Source: Lachnospiraceae bacterium (lineage in GTDB: Bacteria; Bacillota; Clostridia; Lachnospirales; Lachnospiraceae). Taken from it: a DNA stretch of 64,000 bases. Positions within the stretch are counted from its first letter, which is position 1, and every line of letters starts with the position of its first letter. Shown piece by piece: positions 27,438 to 36,093 of the stretch. The stretch covers positions 1 to 64,000 of the forward strand of contig JAETQH010000016.1 of NCBI GenBank assembly GCA_021770785.1. Direction: 5' to 3'. A program made the translations under genes and the position numbers. The notes under the pieces are model-generated. The model worked only from the letters and a program-made list of their open reading frames with translations, was not told where the DNA came from and made no database searches.

Positions 27438-28619
27438 ATGAAGAAAGGAAAGGTTAGGGTAACAGGCTGTTTGCTGGCAGCAGCATTGATGATGACGGGT
27501 CCGGGTACACAGGTTTACGGAAGCCCGTTGGCAGGAGCTGCAGAGGCGGCGGATATCGCATTGGAGTCAGGAAATACGCCTACTGCCGGAGTGTCAGAAG
27601 CGCTGGCACAGGTTCTGCTGGAGAGCAGTGAAAAAGCAATTCAGCTTGCAGCACAGGAGAAAGAACAGGTCAGCGAGAATGAGACACCGGTTGTTACATC
27701 TGAATATTCCGACATCGCCATCGCACAGGTTGATAATTATGTAAATGTCCGTTCTGAGTCTAATACGGACAGTGAGGTGGTTGGAAAGTTATATAACAAT
27801 TCCGCAGCTACCGTACTAGAAACCACCGATAACGGCTGGTACCGCATCAAGTCCGGTAATGTAGACGGATATGTAAAATGTGAATATGTGGTTACCGGAG
27901 ATGAGGATCTGGCGAAAAAAGTCAGCACCCGGTATGCAAAGGTAAACACCACCACCTTATTTGTAAGGTCAGAGCCGTCAACGGATGCCAGCATTATCTA
28001 TATGCTGCCGATGGGTGACGACCTGGTAGTGACAGATGAGTCCGTGGACGGATGGGCAAAGGTTACCACCGAGGTGGGCGAAGGATATATTTCCAAAGAG
28101 TATGTGGTTATGAGCACCGAATTTGTCCAGGCAGAGTCTAAGGCAGAGGAAGAAGCCAGACTTGCCAGGGAAGAAGAAGAGCGGAGACGTGCAGACGCTG
28201 CGGCAACGGCAGCCAGAAAGAAGAGCAGCAGCAGCTCTGGTAGTTCCGGCAGCAAGAGCTATTCTTCACCGGGCAGCTCCAATGGACAGGCAGTAGCCTC
28301 CTATGCTTCACAGTTTATCGGAAATCCGTATGTATACGGTGGAACCAGCCTGACAAACGGCGCAGACTGCTCCGGTTTCGTTATGAGTGTATATGCAGCA
28401 TTCGGAGTAGGACTTCCCCATTCCTCCAGCGGAATGAGAGGTTGTGGCTATGAAGTAAGCTTGTCGGAAGCGCAGCCAGGAGATATCGTATGTTACAGTG
28501 GACACGTTGCGATCTATGTAGGCGGCGGTACTATCGTTCATGCCAGCACACCGGAGAGCGGCATTAAGTATTCCAGTGTAAATTACAGAAGTCCAATCTG
28601 TGTGAGAAGAATTTTCTAA
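27438..28619 (+). CDS. secreted NlpC/P60 endopeptidase with two SH3 domains
   Basis: This is a peptidoglycan endopeptidase. A signal peptide (basic start, hydrophobic core GCLLAAALMMTG) is followed by two bacterial SH3 domains that bind cell wall (DNYVNVRSESNTDSEVVGKL and TTLFVRSEPSTDASIIYML). A charged helical and Ser/Gly-rich linker follows, then the NlpC/P60 domain. The catalytic Cys is in ADCSGFV, the His in GHVAIYVG and the third polar residue in VHAST. The 393 residues and domain order match clostridial wall hydrolases used in daughter-cell separation. The consensus promoter implies abundance. Confidence 0.94.
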   Translation: MKKGKVRVTGCLLAAALMMTGPGTQVYGSPLAGAAEAADIALESGNTPTAGVSEALAQVLLESSEKAIQLAAQEKEQVSENETPVVTSEYSDIAIAQVDNYVNVRSESNTDSEVVGKLYNNSAATVLETTDNGWYRIKSGNVDGYVKCEYVVTGDEDLAKKVSTRYAKVNTTTLFVRSEPSTDASIIYMLPMGDDLVVTDESVDGWAKVTTEVGEGYISKEYVVMSTEFVQAESKAEEEARLAREEEERRRADAAATAARKKSSSSSGSSGSKSYSSPGSSNGQAVASYASQFIGNPYVYGGTSLTNGADCSGFVMSVYAAFGVGLPHSSSGMRGCGYEVSLSEAQPGDIVCYSGHVAIYVGGGTIVHASTPESGIKYSSVNYRSPICVRRIF

Positions 28620-28633
28620 ATACATATAAAAAT

Positions 28634-28681
28634 AAAAAAGCTGTTGTGCTTGCGGGAAAATGCAGTACAGCAGCTTTTTTT
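28634..28681 (+). terminator. intrinsic terminator after NlpC/P60 gene
   Basis: A long stem with G-U pairs (AAAAAAGCTG... with ...CAGCTTTTTTT) around a 10-nt loop ends in seven Ts. Confidence 0.85.
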
Positions 28682-28962
28682 GTGGATAGAAGTGCAGAGC
28701 AAAATCTGCGGCATTTTCATAAATGTGTATCTAAACTTAAGGAACTGTCCAAAAATAACAGGAAGAGATGATTTTTTTCAGGGAAAATTCCCTAATATAC
28801 AAGTTGCACAAAATAGTTGCCACTATGGAAAAAAAGTAGACAAAAGGAAAAAGTTATTCCAAAAGTTATCCACAATGAAAGGGGTGAAAAACAGGAAAAA
28901 ATAAAGTTATACACCAAGTTATTCACATTATCCACATAAAAACAAGGAAAAAATGTGGTTTA
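28681..28962. promoter_or_regulatory. DnaA-box cluster in AT-rich noncoding DNA
   Basis: Two perfect DnaA boxes TTATCCACA stand at 28866-28874 and 28928-28936. The second is joined head-to-tail to TTATTCACA (28919-28927, one mismatch). Further matches are TGTGGATAG at 28681-28689 (minus-strand box, one mismatch), TTATACACC at 28907-28915 and TGTGGTTTA at 28954-28962 (two mismatches each). The 28682-29131 stretch has no gene and is very A/T-rich. dnaA and dnaN are not here. Confidence 0.75.
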
Positions 28963-29131
28963 CATAGTAAAAAAATCGAATGTTCGTTTTGTAAAAAAAT
29001 AATAAAGTTGATAAAAAAGCGAAAAAGTGAGAAAAAGACATTGACATTTTAGATATGAAAAAACAGGAAAAAGCAACGGGAGAAGTCTGTCAATTTAAAA
29101 AATAAGAGGAAAGGCAGGTGGCAGAAGCTTC

Positions 29132-29160
29132 TTGAAAAATATAATGAAGTTTGTTATACT
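29132..29160 (+). promoter_or_regulatory. promoter of GT26-like gene
   Basis: TTGAAA (29132-29137), 17-bp spacer, TATACT (29155-29160) with a TGT extension; start point near 29167. Confidence 0.7.
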
Positions 29161-29192
29161 ACTCCATATTTATTTTTTCTCAATAGAGAAGT

Positions 29193-29879
29193 ATGGGTGT
29201 AGGTATGATAAAAAAGATAGATATTCTTGGGATACAATTAGATGACTATACGGTGCGGGAGGCAATACGCCAGGTGGAGGCATTTTCGGAGGAGAATGTC
29301 CCGAAGGTAATTGAGCGTATTTCCATGCAGATGATTATGGAGACAGAACAGGACCCGGTGGTCAGGGAGGTATTGTCCTCGCTGGATTTGGCAGTGATCG
29401 GAGAGAAAGAGATTCTTGAGGTTGCCGGGGCAAAGACCATGCAGCGGATGAAGGAGACAGAGGAAAACGATTTTTTCTTCGAATTTTTCAAACGGATTGA
29501 GCGGAACCGAAAGCGGCTTTTCCTGCTGGGAGAGACGGAAGAAAAAAACGAAAAATTCAAACAGTGGATTCTGGAGGAATATCCGAAGCTTCTGATAGAG
29601 GGGGAATACGCACTGGAAAACTGTGTCGGTGATTTGGAAGCGGTGATTAATGAACTGAATGCAGCTACACCGGACATTGTGGTTTCCATTCTGCCGACAC
29701 CGAGACAGGAATATTTTTTTGCAGAGCACCGGGACAAGATTAACGCAAAGGTATGGTATGGCTTAGGAGAGTTTGAAGGGAAAAAGAAGCGCAGCGTAAA
29801 AAAAACCCTTCGGAATTTGCTACATAGAGGCAGGCTGAAAAACAGCATGGAGAAGTATGAGAAAAGAATGAATCCTTAA
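29193..29879 (+). CDS. WecG/TagA-like (GT26) protein with altered active site
   Basis: The 228-residue protein aligns by eye with the WecG/TagA/CpsF glycosyltransferases that add the second sugar to undecaprenyl-linked wall polymers. It has DILGIQLDDYTVREAIRQVE at the start, FLLG in the second half and a TPRQEYFF segment. The usual PDG with the catalytic Asp reads GEK (LDLAVIGEKEI), and the Thr/Asn-Pro-Glu stretch before it is also lost. I infer a divergent or inactive relative rather than a normal enzyme. The start is unclear (ATG 29193 or 29205). Monocistronic, with promoter and terminator. Confidence 0.65.
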   Translation: MGVGMIKKIDILGIQLDDYTVREAIRQVEAFSEENVPKVIERISMQMIMETEQDPVVREVLSSLDLAVIGEKEILEVAGAKTMQRMKETEENDFFFEFFKRIERNRKRLFLLGETEEKNEKFKQWILEEYPKLLIEGEYALENCVGDLEAVINELNAATPDIVVSILPTPRQEYFFAEHRDKINAKVWYGLGEFEGKKKRSVKKTLRNLLHRGRLKNSMEKYEKRMNP

Positions 29880-29973
29880 CTTTTTCAAGGTAAAAGTTAA
29901 GACGAAAGCAGGACATAATTCCTGTTTGTGAACTATGTACATGCCAAAAAACGGGGAAAAACGAAAAAAAGTT

Positions 29974-30015
29974 GAGGAAGTGCATAAAAATTGTGCATTT
30001 CCTCTTTCTTTTTTT
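29974..30015 (+). terminator. intrinsic terminator after GT26-like gene
   Basis: Stem GAGGAAGTGCA/TGCATTTCCTC with one G-U pair (29974-30004), followed by TTTCTTTTTTT. Confidence 0.8.
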
Positions 30016-30165
30016 GCTGTTTTGCATTAAAATAGAAACTAGGTGATTTTCGGTGGAACGGGGTTTAGAAAATTTATTGTGAAAGTTGCCTAGGTAAAAT
30101 TTCCGGCAGGCGGGGTTTTCCGGAAAACTGTTTCAAAAGAAACAAAAGGAGAAGGAGCAAAGAGT

Positions 30166-31254
30166 ATGATTTCAAATCAGATACTTCAGAATACGATTGA
30201 CGGTTTAAAAGGGATTACAAGGATTGATTTATGTATCATTGATGTGGAGGGGAAAGTCCTTGCGGCAACTTTTCCGGAAGCGGACCAGTATGTTGAGCCG
30301 GCAATGGCATTCGTAGAATCGCCGGCGGACAGCCAGGTGGTAAACGGTTGCCAGTTTTTTAAAGTATTTGATGAGCATCAGTTAGAATATATTCTGCTTG
30401 CCAATGGGGACAGCGATGACGTTTATATGGTGGGCAAGATTGCCAGCTTTCAGATACAGAATCTTCTGGTGGCGTATAAGGAGAGGTTTGACAAGGATAA
30501 TTTCATTAAGAACCTGTTATTGGATAACCTTCTGCTGGTGGATATTTACAACCGGGCGAAGAAGTTGCACATTGATACGGAGGTGCGCCGGGTGGTATTT
30601 ATCGTGGAGACAAACAGGGATAAGGACGGTAATGAATTAGAGCGTATCCGCAGCATTTTCGGCGGAAAGACTAAGGATTTTGTCACTGCGGTGGACGAGA
30701 AAAATATTATCGTTGTCCGGGAAGTGGCGGAAAATGAAGGGTACGAAGAACTGAATAAGACGGCTGAGGTGATTGTGAATCTGTTTCGCTCCGATGCGGA
30801 GAATGATATCCATGTGGCATACGGCACGATTGTGGGCGAGATTAAAGAAGTTTCACGCTCCTACAAGGAGGCAAGGATGGCGCTTGATGTAGGCAAGATT
30901 TTCTTTGAGGACAGGGATGTCATTGCTTATTCTACGTTAGGTATTGGACGTCTGATTTATCAGTTGCCGATTCCGCTGTGCAAGATGTTTATCAAAGAAA
31001 TATTTGACGGCAAGTCGCCGGATGATTTTGATGAGGAAACCCTTATCACCATCAATAAATTCTTTGAGAACAGCCTCAATGTCTCCGAGACTTCCAGACA
31101 GTTATATATCCACAGAAATACGCTGGTGTACCGCTTAGACAAATTGCAGAAGTCTACCGGGCTGGATTTGCGGGTGTTTGAAGATGCCATCACCTTCAAA
31201 ATTGCACTTATGGTTGTGAAATACATGAAGTACATGGAGTCGTTAGACTACTAG
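30166..31254 (+). CDS. CdaR/PucR-type transcriptional regulator
   Basis: This 362-residue protein has an N-terminal sensory part (IDLCIIDVEGKVLAATFPEA), a central GGDEF-related region typical of CdaR proteins and a C-terminal helix-turn-helix of the PucR/CdaR type (LNVSETSRQLYIHRNTLVYRL). The family contains activators for sugar-diacid and purine catabolism, but the ligand cannot be inferred. It lies 12 bases upstream of ftsE in the same direction and is probably cotranscribed, so a link to division or wall hydrolysis is more likely than sugar-acid use. GGAGAAGGAG precedes ATG. Confidence 0.85.
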   Translation: MISNQILQNTIDGLKGITRIDLCIIDVEGKVLAATFPEADQYVEPAMAFVESPADSQVVNGCQFFKVFDEHQLEYILLANGDSDDVYMVGKIASFQIQNLLVAYKERFDKDNFIKNLLLDNLLLVDIYNRAKKLHIDTEVRRVVFIVETNRDKDGNELERIRSIFGGKTKDFVTAVDEKNIIVVREVAENEGYEELNKTAEVIVNLFRSDAENDIHVAYGTIVGEIKEVSRSYKEARMALDVGKIFFEDRDVIAYSTLGIGRLIYQLPIPLCKMFIKEIFDGKSPDDFDEETLITINKFFENSLNVSETSRQLYIHRNTLVYRLDKLQKSTGLDLRVFEDAITFKIALMVVKYMKYMESLDY

Positions 31255-31266
31255 AAAGGAATTACT

Positions 31267-31980
31267 ATGATAAAGTTAGAGCATGTCAGCAAAGCTTATT
31301 CGGCAGGGATTCCTGCGCTTAATGACGTGAGTCTCAACATTGAGGAGGGAGAGTTTGTATTCATTGTCGGCGACAGCGGTTCCGGGAAATCTACCTTGAT
31401 TAAGCTGCTGCTTAAGGAGCTTGAGCCGACAGACGGTACAATAACTATAAACGGAAGAAAGCTAAATAAGATTAAAAGAAGGCAAATCCCGAAATTCCGC
31501 CGTAACATCGGTGTGGTATTTCAGGATTTCCGCTTATTAAAAGACCGGAACATTTACGATAATGTGGCGTTCGCCCAGAAAGTAATCGGGGAGTCGAACC
31601 GCTCCGTCAAAAAGAATGTTCCGTTAATGCTGTCATTGGTGGGATTAGCGGCAAAATACCGCTCCTATCCGAAGCAGCTTTCCGGCGGCGAGCAGCAGAG
31701 GGTTGCCATCGCAAGGGCACTGATAAATAAGCCGAAGATTCTTTTGGCGGACGAGCCCACCGGAAATCTTGATAATAATAATGCCTGGGAAATTATGAAA
31801 CTGATGGAGGAAATCAACAACAACGGCACAACGGTGGTTGTGGTTACCCATAACATGGAGATTGTGAAGGCGATGAACAAGCGTGTCATTACCATGCAGC
31901 AGGGTGTTGTGGTGGAGGACAGCGGGGAAAGCTTTGGAAACGGGTTAGAAAGTACAGGTGATTATCGGGATGAGGATTAG
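31267..31980 (+). CDS. ftsE: cell division ATP-binding protein FtsE
   Basis: FtsE is the ATPase of the FtsEX complex, which switches on peptidoglycan hydrolases at the septum. The 237 residues contain Walker A GDSGSGKST (near 36), the Q-loop VFQDFRLL, the ABC signature LSGGEQQRVAIARAL and Walker B ILLADEPTGNLD, then the switch His in VVTHNMEI. AAAGGA precedes ATG. The ftsX start lies inside the last codons (11-base overlap), so the two are translationally coupled. Confidence 0.97.
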   Translation: MIKLEHVSKAYSAGIPALNDVSLNIEEGEFVFIVGDSGSGKSTLIKLLLKELEPTDGTITINGRKLNKIKRRQIPKFRRNIGVVFQDFRLLKDRNIYDNVAFAQKVIGESNRSVKKNVPLMLSLVGLAAKYRSYPKQLSGGEQQRVAIARALINKPKILLADEPTGNLDNNNAWEIMKLMEEINNNGTTVVVVTHNMEIVKAMNKRVITMQQGVVVEDSGESFGNGLESTGDYRDED

Positions 31981-32878
31981 TACATTTTTTTATACAATCA
32001 AGCAGGGGTTAGTCAACATCTGGAAAAATAAGATGTTTTCGTTGGCATCCATAGCCACCATGACCGCCTGCATTTTTCTGTTTGGTCTGTTTTATGCCAT
32101 TGTCACCAATTTTCAGTCCACGGTAAAGGAGATTGAGTCTGGGGTTGCAGTGACGGTCTTTTTCGATAAGGATATCAGCGAGCAGCGCATCGAGGAAATC
32201 GGTGAACTGATTCGGGAACGGGTAGAGGTCTCCCACTGTGATTTTGTCAGTGCCGATGAAGCATGGGAAAATTACAAGGACATTTACTTTGAAGGCAACG
32301 AGGAGGCGGCTGCAAGCTTCGCGGGGGATAACCCGCTGGCAAATTCAGCCAGTTATTCTATTTATATGAATGATGTTTCCATGCAGGGGACGCTTGTGAC
32401 CTATTTGAAATCCATCGATGGGATCCGTGACGTGAAACAGTCAGAGCTAGTGGCAAATACTCTGACGGATTTTAACAGCCTCATCGGTTATATCTCTGCC
32501 GGAATCATCCTTATTCTGTTGGGCGTAGCAATCTTTTTGATTAGCAATACCATTACGGTGGGTATTTCCGTGCGCCGGGAAGAAATCGGCATTATGAAGC
32601 TTATTGGTGCGACCGATTACTTTGTCCGTGCACCCTTCGTGGTGGAGGGGATTGTAATTGGACTGATTGGAGCGGCAATTCCCCTTGGAATTTTGTATGT
32701 GCTCTATGAAAAGATTATCTTCTATATCTCGGATAATTTCAGCTTTATCGGCAGTATGGTGAAGTTTTTAAGTGTGGATACGGTATTCCGTACTTTATTG
32801 CCTGTGGCGCTGATACTGGGCGTGGGTATTGGATTTATCGGAAGTAAGATAACCATTCGGAAACATTTGAAAGTATAG
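31970..32878 (+). CDS. ftsX: cell division permease FtsX
   Basis: FtsX is the membrane half of FtsEX. About 302 residues: an N-terminal membrane helix (MFSLASIATMTACIFLFGLFYAI), an extracellular domain of about 120 residues that contacts the hydrolase partner, and three C-terminal helices (IGYISAGIILILLGVAIFLI and two more). The conserved segment VSVRREEIGIMKLIGAT is recognisable as GISVRREEIGIMKLIGAT. ATG 31970 (MRISTF) is chosen; a GTG at 31958 is in frame but less usual. It is followed in 12 bases by an M23 hydrolase, its likely partner. Confidence 0.96.
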   Translation: MRISTFFYTIKQGLVNIWKNKMFSLASIATMTACIFLFGLFYAIVTNFQSTVKEIESGVAVTVFFDKDISEQRIEEIGELIRERVEVSHCDFVSADEAWENYKDIYFEGNEEAAASFAGDNPLANSASYSIYMNDVSMQGTLVTYLKSIDGIRDVKQSELVANTLTDFNSLIGYISAGIILILLGVAIFLISNTITVGISVRREEIGIMKLIGATDYFVRAPFVVEGIVIGLIGAAIPLGILYVLYEKIIFYISDNFSFIGSMVKFLSVDTVFRTLLPVALILGVGIGFIGSKITIRKHLKV

Positions 32879-32890
32879 TGTAGGAAGTTG

Positions 32891-34093
32891 ATGGAAAAAG
32901 GAAAACGGTTCTATAAAATAGCAGTTTTGTGCTTTGTTCTTCTCTTAGGGGCGGGACTGCCGCTCCATGCAGCGGCCTCTTCTTCGGATTCAAAAGCAGC
33001 GTCGACTTCTCTGAAGGAGGCGGAAAAGGAGAAGGAAGCCCTAGAGGAAGAGCTTGAGGCGGCAAAACAGGCAGTGGCGGATTTAAAGGAATCAAAAGGA
33101 AATGTGGAAGAGAAGCTGGCTGCCTTAAATACCAGGCTTATGAATATTTCTGAACGCATCACTGTCTTAGAAGGGCAGTTAGAAGAGAAAAACCGGGATA
33201 TTTCAGAGACACAGGAGGAATTAGAAGAGGCAAAACGGGTGCAGGCGCAGCAGTATGAGGACATGAAGCTGCGGATTCAGTTTATGTATGAAAATTCCCA
33301 GACCACCTATTTACAGCTTCTCTTAGAGGCAAAAGATATCACGTCTTTGCTTAATTCGGTAGAATATATTTCTGAGATACAGCGCTATGACAGGCGAAAG
33401 CTGGAGGAATACACGGAGATGGTGGAATATATCGCCGGAGTGGAGGCGCAGTTAGAGCAGGACTACGAAGAACTGCAGGAGATGAAAGCATCTGTGGAGG
33501 AGGAAAAGGCGTCGGTAGCTGCGCTGATGAAGCAGAAGGAGACGGAGCTTGCCAATATCGCCAGCAATATTATGGATGCCCAGAGCGAAGCGGATTATTA
33601 TGCGGCGGAGATACAGGCGCAGGAAGAGCTGATTGCGGAGATTAAGCGGATCGAGGCGGAGAAGGCGGCAGCGGGAAAGCAAAACCATCCTTATACCGGA
33701 GGCGTATTTACCTGGCCCTGCCCTAGCAGCACGAGGATTACCAGCGATTATGGAGTCCGTACCTCACCCACTAGCGGAGCCTCCACTAATCACAAGGGCA
33801 TAGATATCGGAGCGGATGGCGGGGCGGATATTGTGGCTGCGGCGGCAGGCATGGTAACATCGGCAGCTTACAGCAGTGCGGCGGGAAACTATGTGATGAT
33901 TGACCATGGCGGCGGGCTGTATACGGTTTATATGCACGCTTCGGCGCTGCTGGTATCTCCGGGGCAGGAGGTATCGGCGGGACAGGTGATTGCAAAAGTG
34001 GGAAGTACAGGTATTTCCACTGGAAATCATTTGCATTTTGGAGTATCATTAAACGGAAGCTATGTAAGTCCCTGGAGTTATCTTGGCGGCTGA
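32891..34093 (+). CDS. coiled-coil M23 murein hydrolase, FtsEX partner
   Basis: A signal peptide (IAVLCFVLLLGAGLPLHA) is followed by a long coiled coil (about 30-260) of the PcsB/EnvC/CwlO type and a C-terminal M23 (LytM) peptidase. The zinc motifs are intact: NHKGIDIG (near 301) and GNHLHFG (near 380), unlike E. coli EnvC, whose M23 domain is degenerate. It is therefore likely to cut peptidoglycan itself when FtsEX pulls on the coil. Position directly after ftsX supports this. The conserved coil segment IQFMYENSQTTYLQLLLEA reappears in the protein at 57863. AGGAAG precedes the start (TTG 32888 is also possible). Confidence 0.93.
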   Translation: MEKGKRFYKIAVLCFVLLLGAGLPLHAAASSSDSKAASTSLKEAEKEKEALEEELEAAKQAVADLKESKGNVEEKLAALNTRLMNISERITVLEGQLEEKNRDISETQEELEEAKRVQAQQYEDMKLRIQFMYENSQTTYLQLLLEAKDITSLLNSVEYISEIQRYDRRKLEEYTEMVEYIAGVEAQLEQDYEELQEMKASVEEEKASVAALMKQKETELANIASNIMDAQSEADYYAAEIQAQEELIAEIKRIEAEKAAAGKQNHPYTGGVFTWPCPSSTRITSDYGVRTSPTSGASTNHKGIDIGADGGADIVAAAAGMVTSAAYSSAAGNYVMIDHGGGLYTVYMHASALLVSPGQEVSAGQVIAKVGSTGISTGNHLHFGVSLNGSYVSPWSYLGG

Positions 34094-34127
34094 CGCTTTG
34101 CGGCAACGATATGGAATAGAGCGACAA

Positions 34128-34160
34128 GAAATTTTCCCTGTCAGTTGACAGGGAATTTTT
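34128..34160 (+). terminator. intrinsic terminator after M23 hydrolase gene
   Basis: A near-perfect stem with core TTTCCCTGTCA/TGACAGGGAA ends in TTTTT and is followed by a further run of eight Ts. Confidence 0.8.
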
Positions 34161-34180
34161 GATTTTTTTTCACATATGAA

Positions 34181-34189
34181 TGTTATAAT
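34181..34189 (+). promoter_or_regulatory. extended -10 promoter of ctpA
   Basis: TGT-TATAAT (TATAAT 34184-34189) with no good -35; it lies about 50 bases before the ctpA start. Confidence 0.55.
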
Positions 34190-34237
34190 GAGGGGGCACA
34201 GAACGAAAACGGATGTTTTGACATCAGAAAGGGAAAA

Positions 34238-35539
34238 ATGGACAGACAGTTTATGGAAAATAAGGAAAATACCAATGATTTAAAACCGCTAGAGGATTTT
34301 GAGGCGGGACGGAAAAAGGGAACCGGCAGGGGCGTGGTGTATGGCGTTGTGGGAACCGTTTTAGCAGGGGCGCTGCTGTTCACAGGGATTGCCAGAGTGG
34401 CAGGCGTAAAGATTTTAGTCACCGGAAAGGCAGGAAATACCCGGAATAGCAGCACGGTGTTAGACAACGATACCATTCAGAAAATTGAAGAGCTGAAAGC
34501 ATATGCGGACCTGTACTACTATGATGAGATTGATGATACCGCTTTGCAGGATGGGCTTTATGAGGGGCTTATCAGCGGCTTGGGAGATAAATATTCTGTT
34601 TACTATAATGCGGAGGATAATGCCCAGATGCAGTTAGATACCACCGGCCAGTATTACGGCATTGGCGCAGGACTGCGGCAGGACGTGGATACCATGGTGG
34701 TTTCCGTGTCAAAGGTGTATGAGGGAACACCCTCGGAGGCAGCGGGGCTTTTAGCGGATGATATTATTCTGTCGGTGGACGGAACAGACGCTGCCAGCAT
34801 GGAGGTGACGGAGTTAGTAAAGCTGATTCGCGGGGAAGAGGGTACTACCGTCCATTTGGAGGTGTACCGTGCTGCTACGGGAGAGTACCTCTCCTTTGAT
34901 GTGGAACGCGCCAATGTGACGCTGCCCAGCATTACCTGTGAGATGTTAGATAACGGTATCGGTTACATTCATATTGATTCCTTTGAAAAAGAGACAGCGG
35001 CACAGTTTGAAAAAGCGGTGGCGGAGTTCGAAGGACAGGGTTTAAAGGGACTGATTTTAGATGTGCGCTACAACGGCGGTGGTCTTGTGACGGCAGTGGT
35101 GCAGATATTAGATGATATTCTGCCGGAGGGGACGGTGGTTTACACCGAGGATAAAAACGGCAACCGTCAGGACTATACCTCTGACGGGGACACCAGTATG
35201 GATTACCCCTTGGCTGTGCTGATTAACGGGGACAGCGCCAGCGCCTCCGAGATTTTGGCGGGAGCCATCAAAGATTACGAGTACGGAACCTTAATCGGAA
35301 CCACCACCTTTGGAAAGGGCATTGTGCAGACGATTTTCCAGTTAGAGGACGGAGATGCGGTAAAACTCACTACGGCAAAATATTTTACCCCCAAGGGAAA
35401 TTATATCCACGGCGTAGGCATTGAGCCGGATATTACCTTGGAATATGAGTATTTAGACCCGGAGGGGGAAGAATACGAAATGCAATATGACAACCAGATA
35501 CAGAAAGCCATTGAGGTCCTTACGGAGGAGATCGAGTAA
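34238..35539 (+). CDS. ctpA: carboxyl-terminal processing protease (S41)
   Basis: This membrane-anchored serine protease degrades or trims extracytoplasmic proteins. The 433 residues comprise a cytoplasmic start, one membrane helix (GVVYGVVGTVLAGALLF), a PDZ domain (ISVSKVYEG-like block VVSVSKVYEGTPSEAAGLLADD) and the S41 catalytic core, with the active Ser in GDSASASEILAGA and the catalytic Lys in TTFGKGIVQT. It resembles Bacillus CtpA/CtpB. AAAGGG precedes ATG. Two bases separate it from the VanZ-like gene. Being next to FtsEX and an M23 hydrolase suggests a role in controlling wall enzymes, as reported for some CtpA proteins. Confidence 0.95.
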   Translation: MDRQFMENKENTNDLKPLEDFEAGRKKGTGRGVVYGVVGTVLAGALLFTGIARVAGVKILVTGKAGNTRNSSTVLDNDTIQKIEELKAYADLYYYDEIDDTALQDGLYEGLISGLGDKYSVYYNAEDNAQMQLDTTGQYYGIGAGLRQDVDTMVVSVSKVYEGTPSEAAGLLADDIILSVDGTDAASMEVTELVKLIRGEEGTTVHLEVYRAATGEYLSFDVERANVTLPSITCEMLDNGIGYIHIDSFEKETAAQFEKAVAEFEGQGLKGLILDVRYNGGGLVTAVVQILDDILPEGTVVYTEDKNGNRQDYTSDGDTSMDYPLAVLINGDSASASEILAGAIKDYEYGTLIGTTTFGKGIVQTIFQLEDGDAVKLTTAKYFTPKGNYIHGVGIEPDITLEYEYLDPEGEEYEMQYDNQIQKAIEVLTEEIE

Positions 35540-35541
35540 TT

Positions 35542-36042
35542 ATGAGAAAAACGGTGCTTCGGCTGGTGACAGGTGTTCTGCTGATTGGCTGGATGACGGT
35601 AATTTTCCTCTTTTCCCACCAGCCGGCGGTCACTTCCTCGGAAATCAGCGGCGGAGTGTCCTTAGGACTGGTGGGCAGGCTGGATGCGCTGTTTGACCTG
35701 GAACTGCCGGAAGAAACCTTGGAGAAGCTGGCACAGATGATAGATTATCCGGTGCGGAAGGCGGCGCATATGACGGAGTATGCCGTACTGGGACTGCTGG
35801 CATTTGCTTTTTTCAAAGCCATGGCGCCGGGACGGGGATGGCATTACCGGGCGGCGTGGCTCTTTGCCCTCTGTTATGCGGCAACGGACGAATTTCACCA
35901 GTTGTTTGTGGCGGGGCGTTCCGGCAGGATTTCCGATATCTGTATCGACAGTGTGGGAGCTGCTATTGGATTATTGGTTTTGTTTCTGCTGCAAAAAATT
36001 TGGCGAAAACATTGCGAAAAAAAGGCATATCCGATAGAATAG
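35542..36042 (+). CDS. VanZ-like membrane protein
   Basis: This is a 166-residue integral membrane protein of the VanZ-like family. It shows an N-terminal helix ending in FLFSHQPA, then RKAAHMTEYAVLGLLAFAFF and YAATDEFHQLFVAGRSGRISDICID, the family's conserved charged/His motifs (HxxEY, DExxQ, GR, D). VanZ confers teicoplanin tolerance in enterococci, but most family members have unknown roles in the envelope. It starts two bases after ctpA and is surely cotranscribed. No glycopeptide resistance genes are nearby, so resistance should not be inferred. Confidence 0.88.
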   Translation: MRKTVLRLVTGVLLIGWMTVIFLFSHQPAVTSSEISGGVSLGLVGRLDALFDLELPEETLEKLAQMIDYPVRKAAHMTEYAVLGLLAFAFFKAMAPGRGWHYRAAWLFALCYAATDEFHQLFVAGRSGRISDICIDSVGAAIGLLVLFLLQKIWRKHCEKKAYPIE

Positions 36043-36093
36043 AGATAACCATGTACTTTAGTCATGGATTAATGATAAGAAAGAGGTGATACT

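Noticed and set aside
28644-28904. 86-residue open frame after the NlpC/P60 gene
   Set aside because: It starts inside the terminator, runs through the DnaA-box region and has no ribosome site or family resemblance.
28681-29131. Chromosomal origin oriC
   Set aside because: DnaA boxes are present, but dnaA, dnaN, rpmH or gidA are not adjacent, so a secondary cluster is more likely.
35542-36042. Glycopeptide resistance determinant (vanZ)
   Set aside because: Only the general VanZ-like family is matched; no van ligase or regulator genes are near and it is cotranscribed with ctpA.
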